From contig JABXGX010000132.1 of the NCBI GenBank assembly GCA_016550405.1, positions 1-12,353 on the forward strand: a stretch of DNA of 12,353 nt, given 5' to 3'. This document shows, one piece after another, positions 6,551-12,353 of the stretch. Made by a program: the position numbers and the translations under genes. The notes beneath the pieces were generated by a model. The model worked only from the letters and a program-made list of their open reading frames with translations, had not been told where the DNA came from and searched no databases. The first letter of the stretch is position 1, and each line of letters starts with the position of its first letter. This DNA comes from an archaeon (lineage in GTDB: Archaea; Asgardarchaeota; Hermodarchaeia; Hermodarchaeales; Hermodarchaeaceae).

Positions 6551-6555
6551 GGAGG
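6551..6555 (+). promoter_or_regulatory. Shine-Dalgarno that fixes the uL4 start
   Basis: GGAGG lies one base after the uL3 stop codon and 7 bases before TTG at 6563. An ATG at 6518 in the same frame would add 15 residues overlapping uL3 that do not fit the family's N-terminus and would put this site inside the coding region. Confidence 0.75.
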
Positions 6556-6562
6556 AAGGAAG

Positions 6563-7354
6563 TTGACGACAGTTAAGATACATACATTAGAGGGCTCAAC
6601 AAGGGGTACTGTCACTCTTCCTAAAGTGTTTGAAACCCCTCTTCGCAAAGACATTATAAAACGCGCTGTTTTAGCTCAGCAATCCGCCAGATATCAAAGG
6701 CATGGCGTAGATCCCATGGCTGGCAAACGAACCTCTGCTGAATCTTGGGGAACTGGACAAGGACGAGCAAGAGTCCCTCGAAGAAAAGGGCAAGGATACC
6801 GTTCTGCATCAAACGCCGCGTTTGCGCCTTTCACGGTTAGTGGACGAAGGACCCATCCTCCTGAAGCTGCTAAAGACCCACTAGAACGAGTCAACAAAAA
6901 AGAGCGGCGATTAGCCATCCAATCAGCAATCGCAGCTACAGCGAATCCAGAAATCGTTTCATTACGAGGTCATCGTTTTGAAACTGAACAATTTCCAATT
7001 GTAATTGTTGACAAATTACAAGAGTTACAATCTACAGAGGAAGTTCAAGGCGTCTTAGAAAACCTTGGTATCTGGAACGATATTATTCGAGTGAAAAACG
7101 GTCGAAAAGTTCGCGGAGGAAATGCAAGGCGTCGCGGACGAAAATACCGAAAACCAGTAGGTCCCCTAATTGTAATAACCGAAGATGGTGGAATACGGAA
7201 AGCTGCCCGAAATATTCCAGGAGTCAATGTGATTTATGTGTCTAAGTTAAATGCAGAGATTCTAGCTCCGGGAACACAACCTGGTCGACTCACCATCTGG
7301 ACAAAATCAGCAATGGACGCCCTATCAAAAGAACCCTCTGAAGGTGGTCAATAA
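6563..7354 (+). CDS. rpl4: Large ribosomal subunit protein uL4 (archaeal L4/L1e type)
   Basis: 50S protein lining the peptide exit tunnel with an extended loop. From the TTG start it is 263 residues, typical for archaea. Signatures include the N-terminal strand VKIHTLEGSTRGTVTLPKVF and the region DIIKRAVLAQQSARYQRHG (30-48). The tunnel-loop signature AGKRTSAESWGTGQGRARVP (53-72), HPPEAAK (98-104) and RRGRKYRKPVGPLIVITED in the second half are also present. The TTG start is supported by a strong GGAGG 7 bases upstream and by alignment to the family, in which the first strand begins almost at the initiator. The stop codon overlaps the uL23 ATG by one base. Confidence 0.95.
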   Translation: MTTVKIHTLEGSTRGTVTLPKVFETPLRKDIIKRAVLAQQSARYQRHGVDPMAGKRTSAESWGTGQGRARVPRRKGQGYRSASNAAFAPFTVSGRRTHPPEAAKDPLERVNKKERRLAIQSAIAATANPEIVSLRGHRFETEQFPIVIVDKLQELQSTEEVQGVLENLGIWNDIIRVKNGRKVRGGNARRRGRKYRKPVGPLIVITEDGGIRKAARNIPGVNVIYVSKLNAEILAPGTQPGRLTIWTKSAMDALSKEPSEGGQ

Positions 7355-7614
7355 TGGATCCTTATGATGTAATAATCCGAATGATGATTACTGAACGGGC
7401 ATCAGAAATCGTCGAAAAAGAAAATCGACTGACCTTCATGGTTAATAGGAGAGCAACCAAAGGTCAAATTCGTGAAGCAATTGAGCTACTCTATGAAGTG
7501 AAAGTGGTCAAAGTCAACACGATGATTACCCCTGAGGGGAAGAAAAAAGCTCTCGTTAAACTTTCTCCTGAATATAATGCCGCTGACTTGGCAGTCAAGT
7601 TGGGCTTATTCTAA
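7354..7614 (+). CDS. rpl23: Large ribosomal subunit protein uL23
   Basis: 50S protein at the tunnel exit, part of the docking site for SRP and nascent-chain factors. At 86 residues it is a normal archaeal uL23: MDPYDVIIRMMITERASEIV at the N-terminus, NRLTFMVNRRATKGQIREAI in the middle, then VKVNTMITPEGKKKALVKLS and the C-terminal AVKLGLF. The start codon overlaps the uL4 stop (TAATG), with a GGTGG Shine-Dalgarno inside the end of the uL4 gene, pointing to coupled translation. Confidence 0.97.
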   Translation: MDPYDVIIRMMITERASEIVEKENRLTFMVNRRATKGQIREAIELLYEVKVVKVNTMITPEGKKKALVKLSPEYNAADLAVKLGLF

Positions 7615-7616
7615 TT

Positions 7617-7622
7617 GGAGGT
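7617..7622 (+). promoter_or_regulatory. Shine-Dalgarno that fixes the uL2 start
   Basis: GGAGGT is 7 bases before the ATG at 7630. The in-frame TTG at 7615 would place this site inside the coding sequence and add five residues (MEVTK) absent from the family, so it is rejected. Confidence 0.85.
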
Positions 7623-7629
7623 AACAAAA

Positions 7630-8361
7630 ATGGGAAAACGAATATTAGTTCAACGTCGCGGTCGTGGCTCCCCAACATTTCGCGCCAAAACACACCGTAG
7701 ACGCGGACCAGTCAAATATCCTCCACTAGCTGTAATGAATAAACGAGGATATCTAATAGCAGATGTTGAAGAACTTCTTCATGATCCAGGGCGTGGTGCG
7801 CCTATTGCTTCACTCCGTCTTGAAACTGGTGATTCCCATTTATCTTTGGTCCCAGAAGGCACTGCTGTTGGACAACAACTGCGGATTGGACCCAAAGCAG
7901 GCATCCGCGCCGGTCATATTCTTCCTTTAGGGAAAATCCCTGAAGGTACACCAATTTTCAATATAGAAAGCCAACCAGGTGATGGCGGGAAATTTGTTCG
8001 TTCCAGCGGTACTTATGCCACTATTGTTACACATTCAAAGGGAAAAACCTCTATTCGTTTACCCTCAGGTAAAACCCGAGCCTTCAGCTCCACTGCCCGG
8101 GCAACCATTGGGGTAGTCTCAGGAGGAGGAAGACCAGAAAAACCATTTTTGAAAGCCGGTAGTAAACACAAACATCGGTATGCCAAAGGCTTGACTTACC
8201 CCAAGGTCCGCGGTGTCGCAATGAACGCCGTTAGCCACCCCCATGGCGGTGGTAATAAACAACGTCCTGGTGGTCCTAGTTCCGTCTCTCGAACCGCGCC
8301 TCCAGGTCAAAAAGTAGGACTAATCGCACCAAAACGTTCAGGTCGAAAGAAGCGTGGATAG
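7630..8361 (+). CDS. rpl2: Large ribosomal subunit protein uL2
   Basis: Highly conserved 50S protein that binds 23S rRNA near the peptidyl-transferase centre and helps join the subunits. The 243 residues show MGKRILVQRRGRGSPTFRAK at the start, the archaeal motif KYPPLAVMNKRGYL, a central domain with GKTSIRLPSGKTRAF, and the C-terminal GVAMNAVSHPHGGGNKQRPG segment with its conserved histidine. The HPHGGG reading resembles bacterial uL2 more than the HPFGGG I recall as common in archaea, a small point. Last gene of this cluster; the neighbour is convergent gcvPB rather than the usual uS19. Confidence 0.97.
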   Translation: MGKRILVQRRGRGSPTFRAKTHRRRGPVKYPPLAVMNKRGYLIADVEELLHDPGRGAPIASLRLETGDSHLSLVPEGTAVGQQLRIGPKAGIRAGHILPLGKIPEGTPIFNIESQPGDGGKFVRSSGTYATIVTHSKGKTSIRLPSGKTRAFSSTARATIGVVSGGGRPEKPFLKAGSKHKHRYAKGLTYPKVRGVAMNAVSHPHGGGNKQRPGGPSSVSRTAPPGQKVGLIAPKRSGRKKRG

Positions 8362-8379
8362 ACCCGTTTCTTCTTAAAA

Positions 8380-8395
8380 GTCAGCAAAGCCTGAC
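8380..8395. terminator. Small hairpin between convergent uL2 and gcvPB genes
   Basis: GTCAG (8380-8384) and CTGAC (8391-8395) form a 5-bp stem with a 6-base loop in the 54-base gap between the two convergent stop codons. It could serve both directions, but the stem is short and the neighbouring T runs are weak. Confidence 0.3.
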
Positions 8396-8415
8396 AACTG
8401 CCTAACCTATATTAG

Positions 8416-9936
8416 CTACTCACGTTGCTGCAGCATCTTCCACGATAAAGTCATTGTACGTGGATGGGCTGCTTTTACCTCATCTAGGCGTCCAACTGCT
8501 GTATTCTTAGGAGCCTCTTTAATAAGCGCGGGATTAGAATAGGCTAATTGAGCAATCTCTTGCAACGCATCAGCAAACCGATCCAATTCGGTTTTACTAA
8601 ATGTCTCTGTAGGCTCAATCATCAAGGCTTCCTCCACTATTGCGGGGAAATAAAAGGTAGGTGCATGTAATCCCCGATCGAGGAGTGCTTTGGCAACATC
8701 TCTAGCGGTGACACCAGTATCCCGCTCAAGGGGCTTCGCGCTTATTACAACCTCATGTTTTCGCCACACACCCGGGGCAAAGGGGATACTATAGCCCTTG
8801 GTCCCCTCAATGCGCTTCATAAGGTAATTTGCATTCAATACTGCATGATCTGAAACAGCCTGTAACCCCTGCCAACCCATTCTCATAATATATGCATAAG
8901 CTTTCAACAATACCGCCGTGTTCCCGTGAAACCCATGTAGACGGCCAATTGATTTCGGTCGATCAATGTCTGAATAAAACTGCTTGCCATCATAAGTGAT
9001 GACGGGAACAGGAAGATATTGTGCAAGAGGTTGTTTGACTCCTACTGGCCCCGCTCCAGGTCCACCCCCGCCATGTGGAGTGGCAAAGGTCTTGTGCAGG
9101 TTTGTATGGATGATGTCAAACCCCATATCGCCTGGACGAACTCGCCCTAAGTTTGCGTTCAGGTTAGCGCCATCATAGTAAAGTAACCCCCCTGCCTTGT
9201 GGACAATTGAAGCAATGGTCTCAATCTTTTGTTCGAATAACCCAAGGGTGTTAGGATTTGTTAACATTAATCCCGCAGTGTTTTCCGAGACGGCCCTTTT
9301 CAGGGCTTGAATATCGACCTGCCCTTGTTTGTTTGATGGCACAACGACGACGTCAAAACCAGCCATTGCTGCACTTGCAGGATTAGTGCCATGGGCTGAA
9401 TCAGGAATAAGGATTTGGCGTCGAGTTTTGAGGTCACCACGATCCTCGTGATAGGCCCGAATAATTAGAACCCCCGCCAATTCTCCTTGAGCTCCTGCCG
9501 CAGGTTGTAGCGAATGTTGGTCCATTCCCGTAATTTCGGAAAGCCATTGTTGTAATTCGAATAGGATGCGAAGAATCCCTTGTAGAGTGGAACAATCTTG
9601 ACTTGGATGAGATTGAGAAAAGTAGGGATTCTTGATAACAGCCTCATTCAATGCCGGGTTATACTTCATTGTACAGCTGCCTAAAGGATAAAGTCCCAAA
9701 TCCACACAGTAGTTCATCTGAGATAACCGAACAAAATGCTGGACAACCTCAGGCTCTGATAATTCGGGTAACAGTGGAGGTGTTTTCCGCCGAAGGGATT
9801 CCGGTATGGATGAAATGGGATTAGGAAGTACTTTTTCAATTACTTTACCGAGTTTGGGAAGCGAATAACCAATTGCCCCAGACCGAGTTCGCTCAAAGAT
9901 TAGCGGCTCGTCCCATTTTGCTTGACGAAACTTCAT
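8416..9936 (-). CDS. gcvPB: Glycine dehydrogenase (decarboxylating) subunit 2
   Basis: C-terminal half of the glycine cleavage P-protein, encoded separately as in many archaea and Firmicutes. With subunit 1 it decarboxylates glycine through pyridoxal phosphate and passes the aminomethyl group to lipoyl-GcvH. The 506 residues include the family start KWDEPLIFE, YPLGSCTMKYNP (83-94), LQPAAGAQGELAG (143-155), IPDSAHGTNPASA (177-189), YYDGANLNA (253-261) and the cofactor-binding stretch HTNLHKTFATPHGGGGPG (277-294) with K282 as the probable Schiff-base lysine. The ATG overlaps the stop of gcvPA by 4 bases (ATGA), so the two are translationally coupled. gcvT, gcvH and lipoate genes are not in the window. 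Confidence 0.97.
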   Translation of the reverse strand: MKFRQAKWDEPLIFERTRSGAIGYSLPKLGKVIEKVLPNPISSIPESLRRKTPPLLPELSEPEVVQHFVRLSQMNYCVDLGLYPLGSCTMKYNPALNEAVIKNPYFSQSHPSQDCSTLQGILRILFELQQWLSEITGMDQHSLQPAAGAQGELAGVLIIRAYHEDRGDLKTRRQILIPDSAHGTNPASAAMAGFDVVVVPSNKQGQVDIQALKRAVSENTAGLMLTNPNTLGLFEQKIETIASIVHKAGGLLYYDGANLNANLGRVRPGDMGFDIIHTNLHKTFATPHGGGGPGAGPVGVKQPLAQYLPVPVITYDGKQFYSDIDRPKSIGRLHGFHGNTAVLLKAYAYIMRMGWQGLQAVSDHAVLNANYLMKRIEGTKGYSIPFAPGVWRKHEVVISAKPLERDTGVTARDVAKALLDRGLHAPTFYFPAIVEEALMIEPTETFSKTELDRFADALQEIAQLAYSNPALIKEAPKNTAVGRLDEVKAAHPRTMTLSWKMLQQRE

Positions 9937-11342
9937 TGTTCACCCTCCATTGCTTGTTGAAACGCAGTTGCCAACTGATCTACTGCTTCCTGGGTATGCG
10001 TTTCAGTAACACAGACAAGGGCTGATTGCCCAAGGTCCGGAAAACTCTGATCCAAGGGCACGCCGGCAAGTATTCCACACTGTTGAATGCGCTCCAAAAC
10101 TACTCGAATCCCCCATGTTGGATTACTGGAACTGCTTTCAATTGATACGACAAATTCCTTGAAGTGCGGAGCATCAAAATAAGGCGCCTTAATTCCCTCA
10201 ACTGCATTAAGCTGCTCAGTAGCATACTTGCTAAGTTGAAGGATTTTCTCTCCAAGTTCCACCATGCCTTGAGGCCCTAGTAATGAAAGATAGACGGCTG
10301 CTGTAATTGCAGAATGCGCTTGGTTTGAACAAATATTCGAAGTAGCCTTTTCTCGTCGAATATGCTGTTCACGTGCTTGAATCGTCATAACAAAGCCCCT
10401 TTCACTCCCGCTCTGAGTTGTTGTCAAACCAATGATGCGACCTGGAAGCTGACGTAAAATCTTCCGATCATTTTTGCTGGCAAATATACCTAATAGGGGA
10501 CCACCCATATTCACTGGACTCCCTAGTGGCTGTCCTTCACCAATTACAATATCTGCTCCATACTTGCCAGGGGGTAGAATTACTCCCAGTGAAATCGGAT
10601 CGACACCCACAACCAGGAGGGCTCCTGCATCATGCACAATATCCGTTATTGCGTCAACATTATCCTGTAACACACCATGATATCCAGGATTTTCAAAATA
10701 CACACCAGCAGTGTGGTCATCAAGCAGCTCTTTCAAATGCTCAAGATTTAGTTGGCCTGTAAGATGATCATAACTAATACTCTCAACCTGTATATTTGCA
10801 GGTTTAGCATAGGTCCGTAAAACGGCTTGTCGATTCGGTGACACAAGTTGGGGAATAAGAAACCGATTGCGCTTAGTAACACGGCTTGCCAATAACGCAG
10901 CCTCTCCTAACGCACTTGCCCAGTCATACATTGATGCATTCACAATAGGGAGATCCACAAGCTCAGCCATAAGGCTCTGATACTCAAATAACGCCTGTAA
11001 CATGCCTTGACTAATTTCCGCTTGATAAGGGGTGTAAGCCGTTAGAAACTCTGTACGATTCACTACGGCTTTAACTACCTCTGGAATGAGGTGTGGCCAA
11101 ACCCCGCCTCCCAAGAAACTAATGCCTTGTTCTGGATTCCAGTTCTGGGAAAGGGCCTTAGCGGTCTTGACGTTGACTTCACTTTCAGATAGCTCTTCAG
11201 GAATTTTCAGCCGTCCTTTCAACTGGAACTTCGCTGGGATATCTTCGAATAACTCGTGAATCTGCTTTATTCCAACGACTTTAAGCATTTCAGCCTCATG
11301 TTCACCAACGGATGGTAGAAACGAGTGACGAAAGTTGGACAC
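9933..11342 (-). CDS. gcvPA: Glycine dehydrogenase (decarboxylating) subunit 1
   Basis: N-terminal-half subunit of the split P-protein; it forms the heterotetramer with GcvPB but lacks the cofactor lysine. The 469 residues show the characteristic N-terminus (SFLPSVGEHEAEMLKVVG), FLGGGVWPHLIPEVV (76-90), TAYTPYQAEISQGMLQALFE (101-120), NASMYDWASALGEAAL (135-150), and SGSERGFVMTIQAREQHIRR with SNICSNQAH further on. The start is GTG at 11342, with GGTGAG 9 bases upstream. Leads the gcvPA-gcvPB operon and is divergent from a transporter-like gene; the shared upstream region holds a palindromic operator candidate. Confidence 0.97.
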   Translation of the reverse strand: MSNFRHSFLPSVGEHEAEMLKVVGIKQIHELFEDIPAKFQLKGRLKIPEELSESEVNVKTAKALSQNWNPEQGISFLGGGVWPHLIPEVVKAVVNRTEFLTAYTPYQAEISQGMLQALFEYQSLMAELVDLPIVNASMYDWASALGEAALLASRVTKRNRFLIPQLVSPNRQAVLRTYAKPANIQVESISYDHLTGQLNLEHLKELLDDHTAGVYFENPGYHGVLQDNVDAITDIVHDAGALLVVGVDPISLGVILPPGKYGADIVIGEGQPLGSPVNMGGPLLGIFASKNDRKILRQLPGRIIGLTTTQSGSERGFVMTIQAREQHIRREKATSNICSNQAHSAITAAVYLSLLGPQGMVELGEKILQLSKYATEQLNAVEGIKAPYFDAPHFKEFVVSIESSSSNPTWGIRVVLERIQQCGILAGVPLDQSFPDLGQSALVCVTETHTQEAVDQLATAFQQAMEGEQ

Positions 11343-11410
11343 TGACTCAACCTCACCACTGTTCGTAATCCCGAATCAGAAATAGCTTTCTCCGCAACTA
11401 TGGTAATCAT

Positions 11411-11434
11411 CTACTCAAGATTGAGTAGCTACTC
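11411..11434. promoter_or_regulatory. Palindromic operator candidate between gcvPA and the transporter-like gene
   Basis: CTACTCAAGATTGAGTAG (11411-11428) is a perfect inverted repeat with 8-base arms and a 2-base centre. It is followed at once by a third half-site, so GAGTAG and CTACTC (11423-11434) form a second perfect 12-bp palindrome that abuts the TATA box. Three half-sites CTACTC / GAGTAG / CTACTC touching the promoter are what a dimeric helix-turn-helix repressor would bind. For the gcvPA direction the site falls between TATA and predicted start; for the + direction it covers the BRE position. No regulator gene is in the window. Confidence 0.7.
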
Positions 11435-11443
11435 TTATATATC
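11434..11443. promoter_or_regulatory. Symmetric TATA box, possibly serving both directions
   Basis: CTTATATATC reads as a TATA box on the + strand and ATATATAAG on the - strand. On the + strand it predicts a start near 11465, leaving a leader of about 17 bases that includes the GGAGGT before GTG 11482. On the - strand it predicts a start near 11412 and a leader of about 70 bases for gcvPA. Confidence 0.55.
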
Positions 11444-11469
11444 TGGACATTTCAATGCGCCCTCTCCAA

Positions 11470-11475
11470 GGAGGT
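11470..11475 (+). promoter_or_regulatory. Shine-Dalgarno that fixes the transporter-like start
   Basis: GGAGGT lies 6 bases before GTG 11482. The in-frame ATG at 11455 is only about a dozen bases from the TATA box, so it would probably not be in the mRNA. Confidence 0.8.
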
Positions 11476-11481
11476 ATCACG

Positions 11482-12081
11482 GTGGCAATTGATACAAAAC
11501 CGAAATTGTACAGTACAAAGATTCTCGTTTATGTTGCTATCATGGCTGCCTTAGGTACCGCGGTCTCAATTTTAACAATAAATACTGTTCAATTAGGTGC
11601 CACTCAAATCTCACTGGATTTGAGCCATCTAGGAACTTTTATGGTCGCAATTCCAGGTGGAGCTATTCTTGCAGCAATAACTGGGGCGATCGTAGGCATC
11701 TACCCTGGAATTGCTTTTGGTTACATATGGGGTCAGTTAGGAATCGTTGGGCTCATCGGCCTACCTGTGGGAAAAGCTATGACCGGCTTCACAAGCGGAG
11801 TTACTCAAAAGACTCTGAAACGTCCCTTTCTGTCTGTGATTCTTGGGTATGTACCGGAGTGTATCTTTACAATTTGGCTCTTCATCTTCGTCGTTCCCTT
11901 CTTGACTCCTATACCTCCAGAATTCGTTCTAATTATCGCAATGGGGATAGTTGGGAAAGCCTGGATTGAGATTCTCTTCATGGCTTTTCTTATGGAGACG
12001 ATCTTTTTGTCGCGAGGAATAGTCAGACTGCTAAAGACAATATTTACTGCGTGGGATTATACTCCGCTTACCGATATGTAG
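11482..12081 (+). CDS. Putative ECF-type transporter S component (membrane protein)
   Basis: From GTG 11482 the product is 199 residues and almost wholly hydrophobic, with about six membrane segments: roughly residues 13-33, 47-73, 79-98, 115-141, 147-160 and 162-177. The first helix (KILVYVAIMAALGTAVSIL) followed by a LDLSHLGTFMVAIPGGAILA segment and a glycine-rich GIYPGIAFGYIWGQLG stretch resemble S components of energy-coupling-factor vitamin transporters, whose length and helix number also match. S components bind one vitamin or metabolite and use a shared EcfA/EcfT module encoded elsewhere. The substrate cannot be read from sequence. Divergence from gcvPA suggests something used by glycine cleavage (pyridoxal, folate or lipoate precursors), but that is a guess. 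It could be another small membrane-protein family. Confidence 0.6.
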   Translation: MAIDTKPKLYSTKILVYVAIMAALGTAVSILTINTVQLGATQISLDLSHLGTFMVAIPGGAILAAITGAIVGIYPGIAFGYIWGQLGIVGLIGLPVGKAMTGFTSGVTQKTLKRPFLSVILGYVPECIFTIWLFIFVVPFLTPIPPEFVLIIAMGIVGKAWIEILFMAFLMETIFLSRGIVRLLKTIFTAWDYTPLTDM

Positions 12082-12117
12082 GGTTGATTCACTAGTAACT
12101 CGAACCAGAAACGGCGT

Positions 12118-12129
12118 AAGCTTTTTATG
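12118..12129 (+). promoter_or_regulatory. Candidate TATA promoter of the thermosome gene
   Basis: AAGCTTTTTATG in the 118-base gap before the thermosome gene could act as a TATA box, giving a start near 12150 and a leader of about 50 bases. I see no clear heat-shock operator around it. Confidence 0.35.
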
Positions 12130-12199
12130 TCAGTGCAAGGATTGCCGGAGCAGTTCATCCTACTGGAAAAACCAATAATTACTCAGGAGGAACAATATC

Positions 12200-12353
12200 A
12201 TGGCACAAATGCAAGGCGTGCCGGTCTTAATACTTAAAGAAGGAACTGAACGCGCCCGAGGTCGTGATGCTCGTGAAAACAACATCATGGCTGTGCGAGC
12301 ACTAGCTGATGCAGTTCGCACCTCTTTGGGTCCGCGTGGTCAAGATAAAATGC
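12200..12353 (+). CDS. Thermosome subunit (group II chaperonin), 3'-truncated by the window
   Basis: ATP-dependent protein-folding chaperonin, relative of eukaryotic CCT. Only the first 51 residues are inside the window, but they are diagnostic: [20 protein letters not shown] followed by [21 protein letters not shown] with the nucleotide-binding LGPRG (43-47) and the DKM just after it. The residue before DKM is Q where methionine is usual (GMDKM in most thermosomes). The ATG at 12200 is preceded by GGAGG with 9 bases spacing. The gene continues beyond the right edge, so subunit type (alpha, beta or gamma) cannot be told. Confidence 0.95.
   Translation, partial: MAQMQGVPVLILKEGTERARGRDARENNIMAVRALADAVRTSLGPRGQDKM

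Noticed and set aside
6518..6562. Upstream ATG for uL4 overlapping the end of uL3
   Set aside because: Adds 15 residues unlike the family, and the strong GGAGG at 6551 would then lie within the coding region; TTG 6563 fits better.
11455..11481. Upstream ATG for the transporter-like gene
   Set aside because: Only about a dozen bases from the TATA box and without a Shine-Dalgarno; GTG 11482 has GGAGGT at ideal distance.
11343..11481. Glycine riboswitch upstream of gcvPA
   Set aside because: The leader is at most about 70 bases and shows none of the conserved glycine-aptamer segments; the palindrome at the TATA box looks like a protein site instead.
1..12353. CRISPR arrays, insertion sequences, attachment sites or defence genes
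   Set aside because: No spaced direct repeats, transposase-like frames or terminal inverted repeats were seen; all long frames belong to core or metabolic genes.

Overview
The window is archaeal chromosomal DNA. The main evidence is an EF-1A-type elongation factor followed by uS10, an archaeal/eukaryotic-type uL3-uL4-uL23-uL2 block, an RtcB/archease pair, a tRNA gene with a bulge-helix-bulge intron and a genome-encoded CCA, a glycine decarboxylase split into two subunits, and the start of a thermosome gene. Base composition is moderate and I see no clear thermophile signature. I cannot fix the lineage from this window; an Asgard or TACK archaeon would fit, but that is a weak inference.

Layout, left to right: (1) 1-1396, + strand: 3' part of the EF-1A gene, then uS10. 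(2) 1511-2059, + strand: a small unrecognised membrane-anchored protein. (3) 5082-2070, - strand: an RNA-processing run in the order tRNA-Ser(UGA) with intron, archease, RtcB RNA ligase, and a SPOUT-class RNA methyltransferase of the DUF171 family. (4) 5083-5547: a 465-base divergent intergenic region with promoters and two inverted repeats. (5) 5548-8361, + strand: uL3, uL4, uL23, uL2, tightly packed, stopping at uL2 without the usual uS19 and later genes. (6) 11342-8416, - strand: gcvPA-gcvPB, overlapping by 4 bases. (7) 11343-11481: a divergent control region with a conspicuous palindromic operator candidate next to a TATA box. (8) 11482-12081, + strand: a membrane protein resembling the substrate-binding (S) component of an ECF vitamin transporter. 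(9) 12200 to the end, + strand: a thermosome (group II chaperonin) subunit, cut by the window edge.

Functional links: RtcB joins the tRNA exon halves left by the splicing endonuclease and archease helps it turn over, so an intron-bearing tRNA directly upstream of these two genes places substrate and enzyme side by side. The DUF171 methyltransferase gene is often next to rpl3 in archaea; here inverting the block 2070-5082 would restore that adjacency on the same strand, suggesting a past inversion. The gcvP genes and the transporter-like gene share one control region, suggesting that glycine decarboxylation and uptake of some (unknown) small molecule are co-regulated.

Several start codons are non-ATG. 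Starts for uL4 (TTG 6563), uL2 (ATG 7630) and the transporter-like gene (GTG 11482) were chosen by Shine-Dalgarno position rather than by the longest frame.
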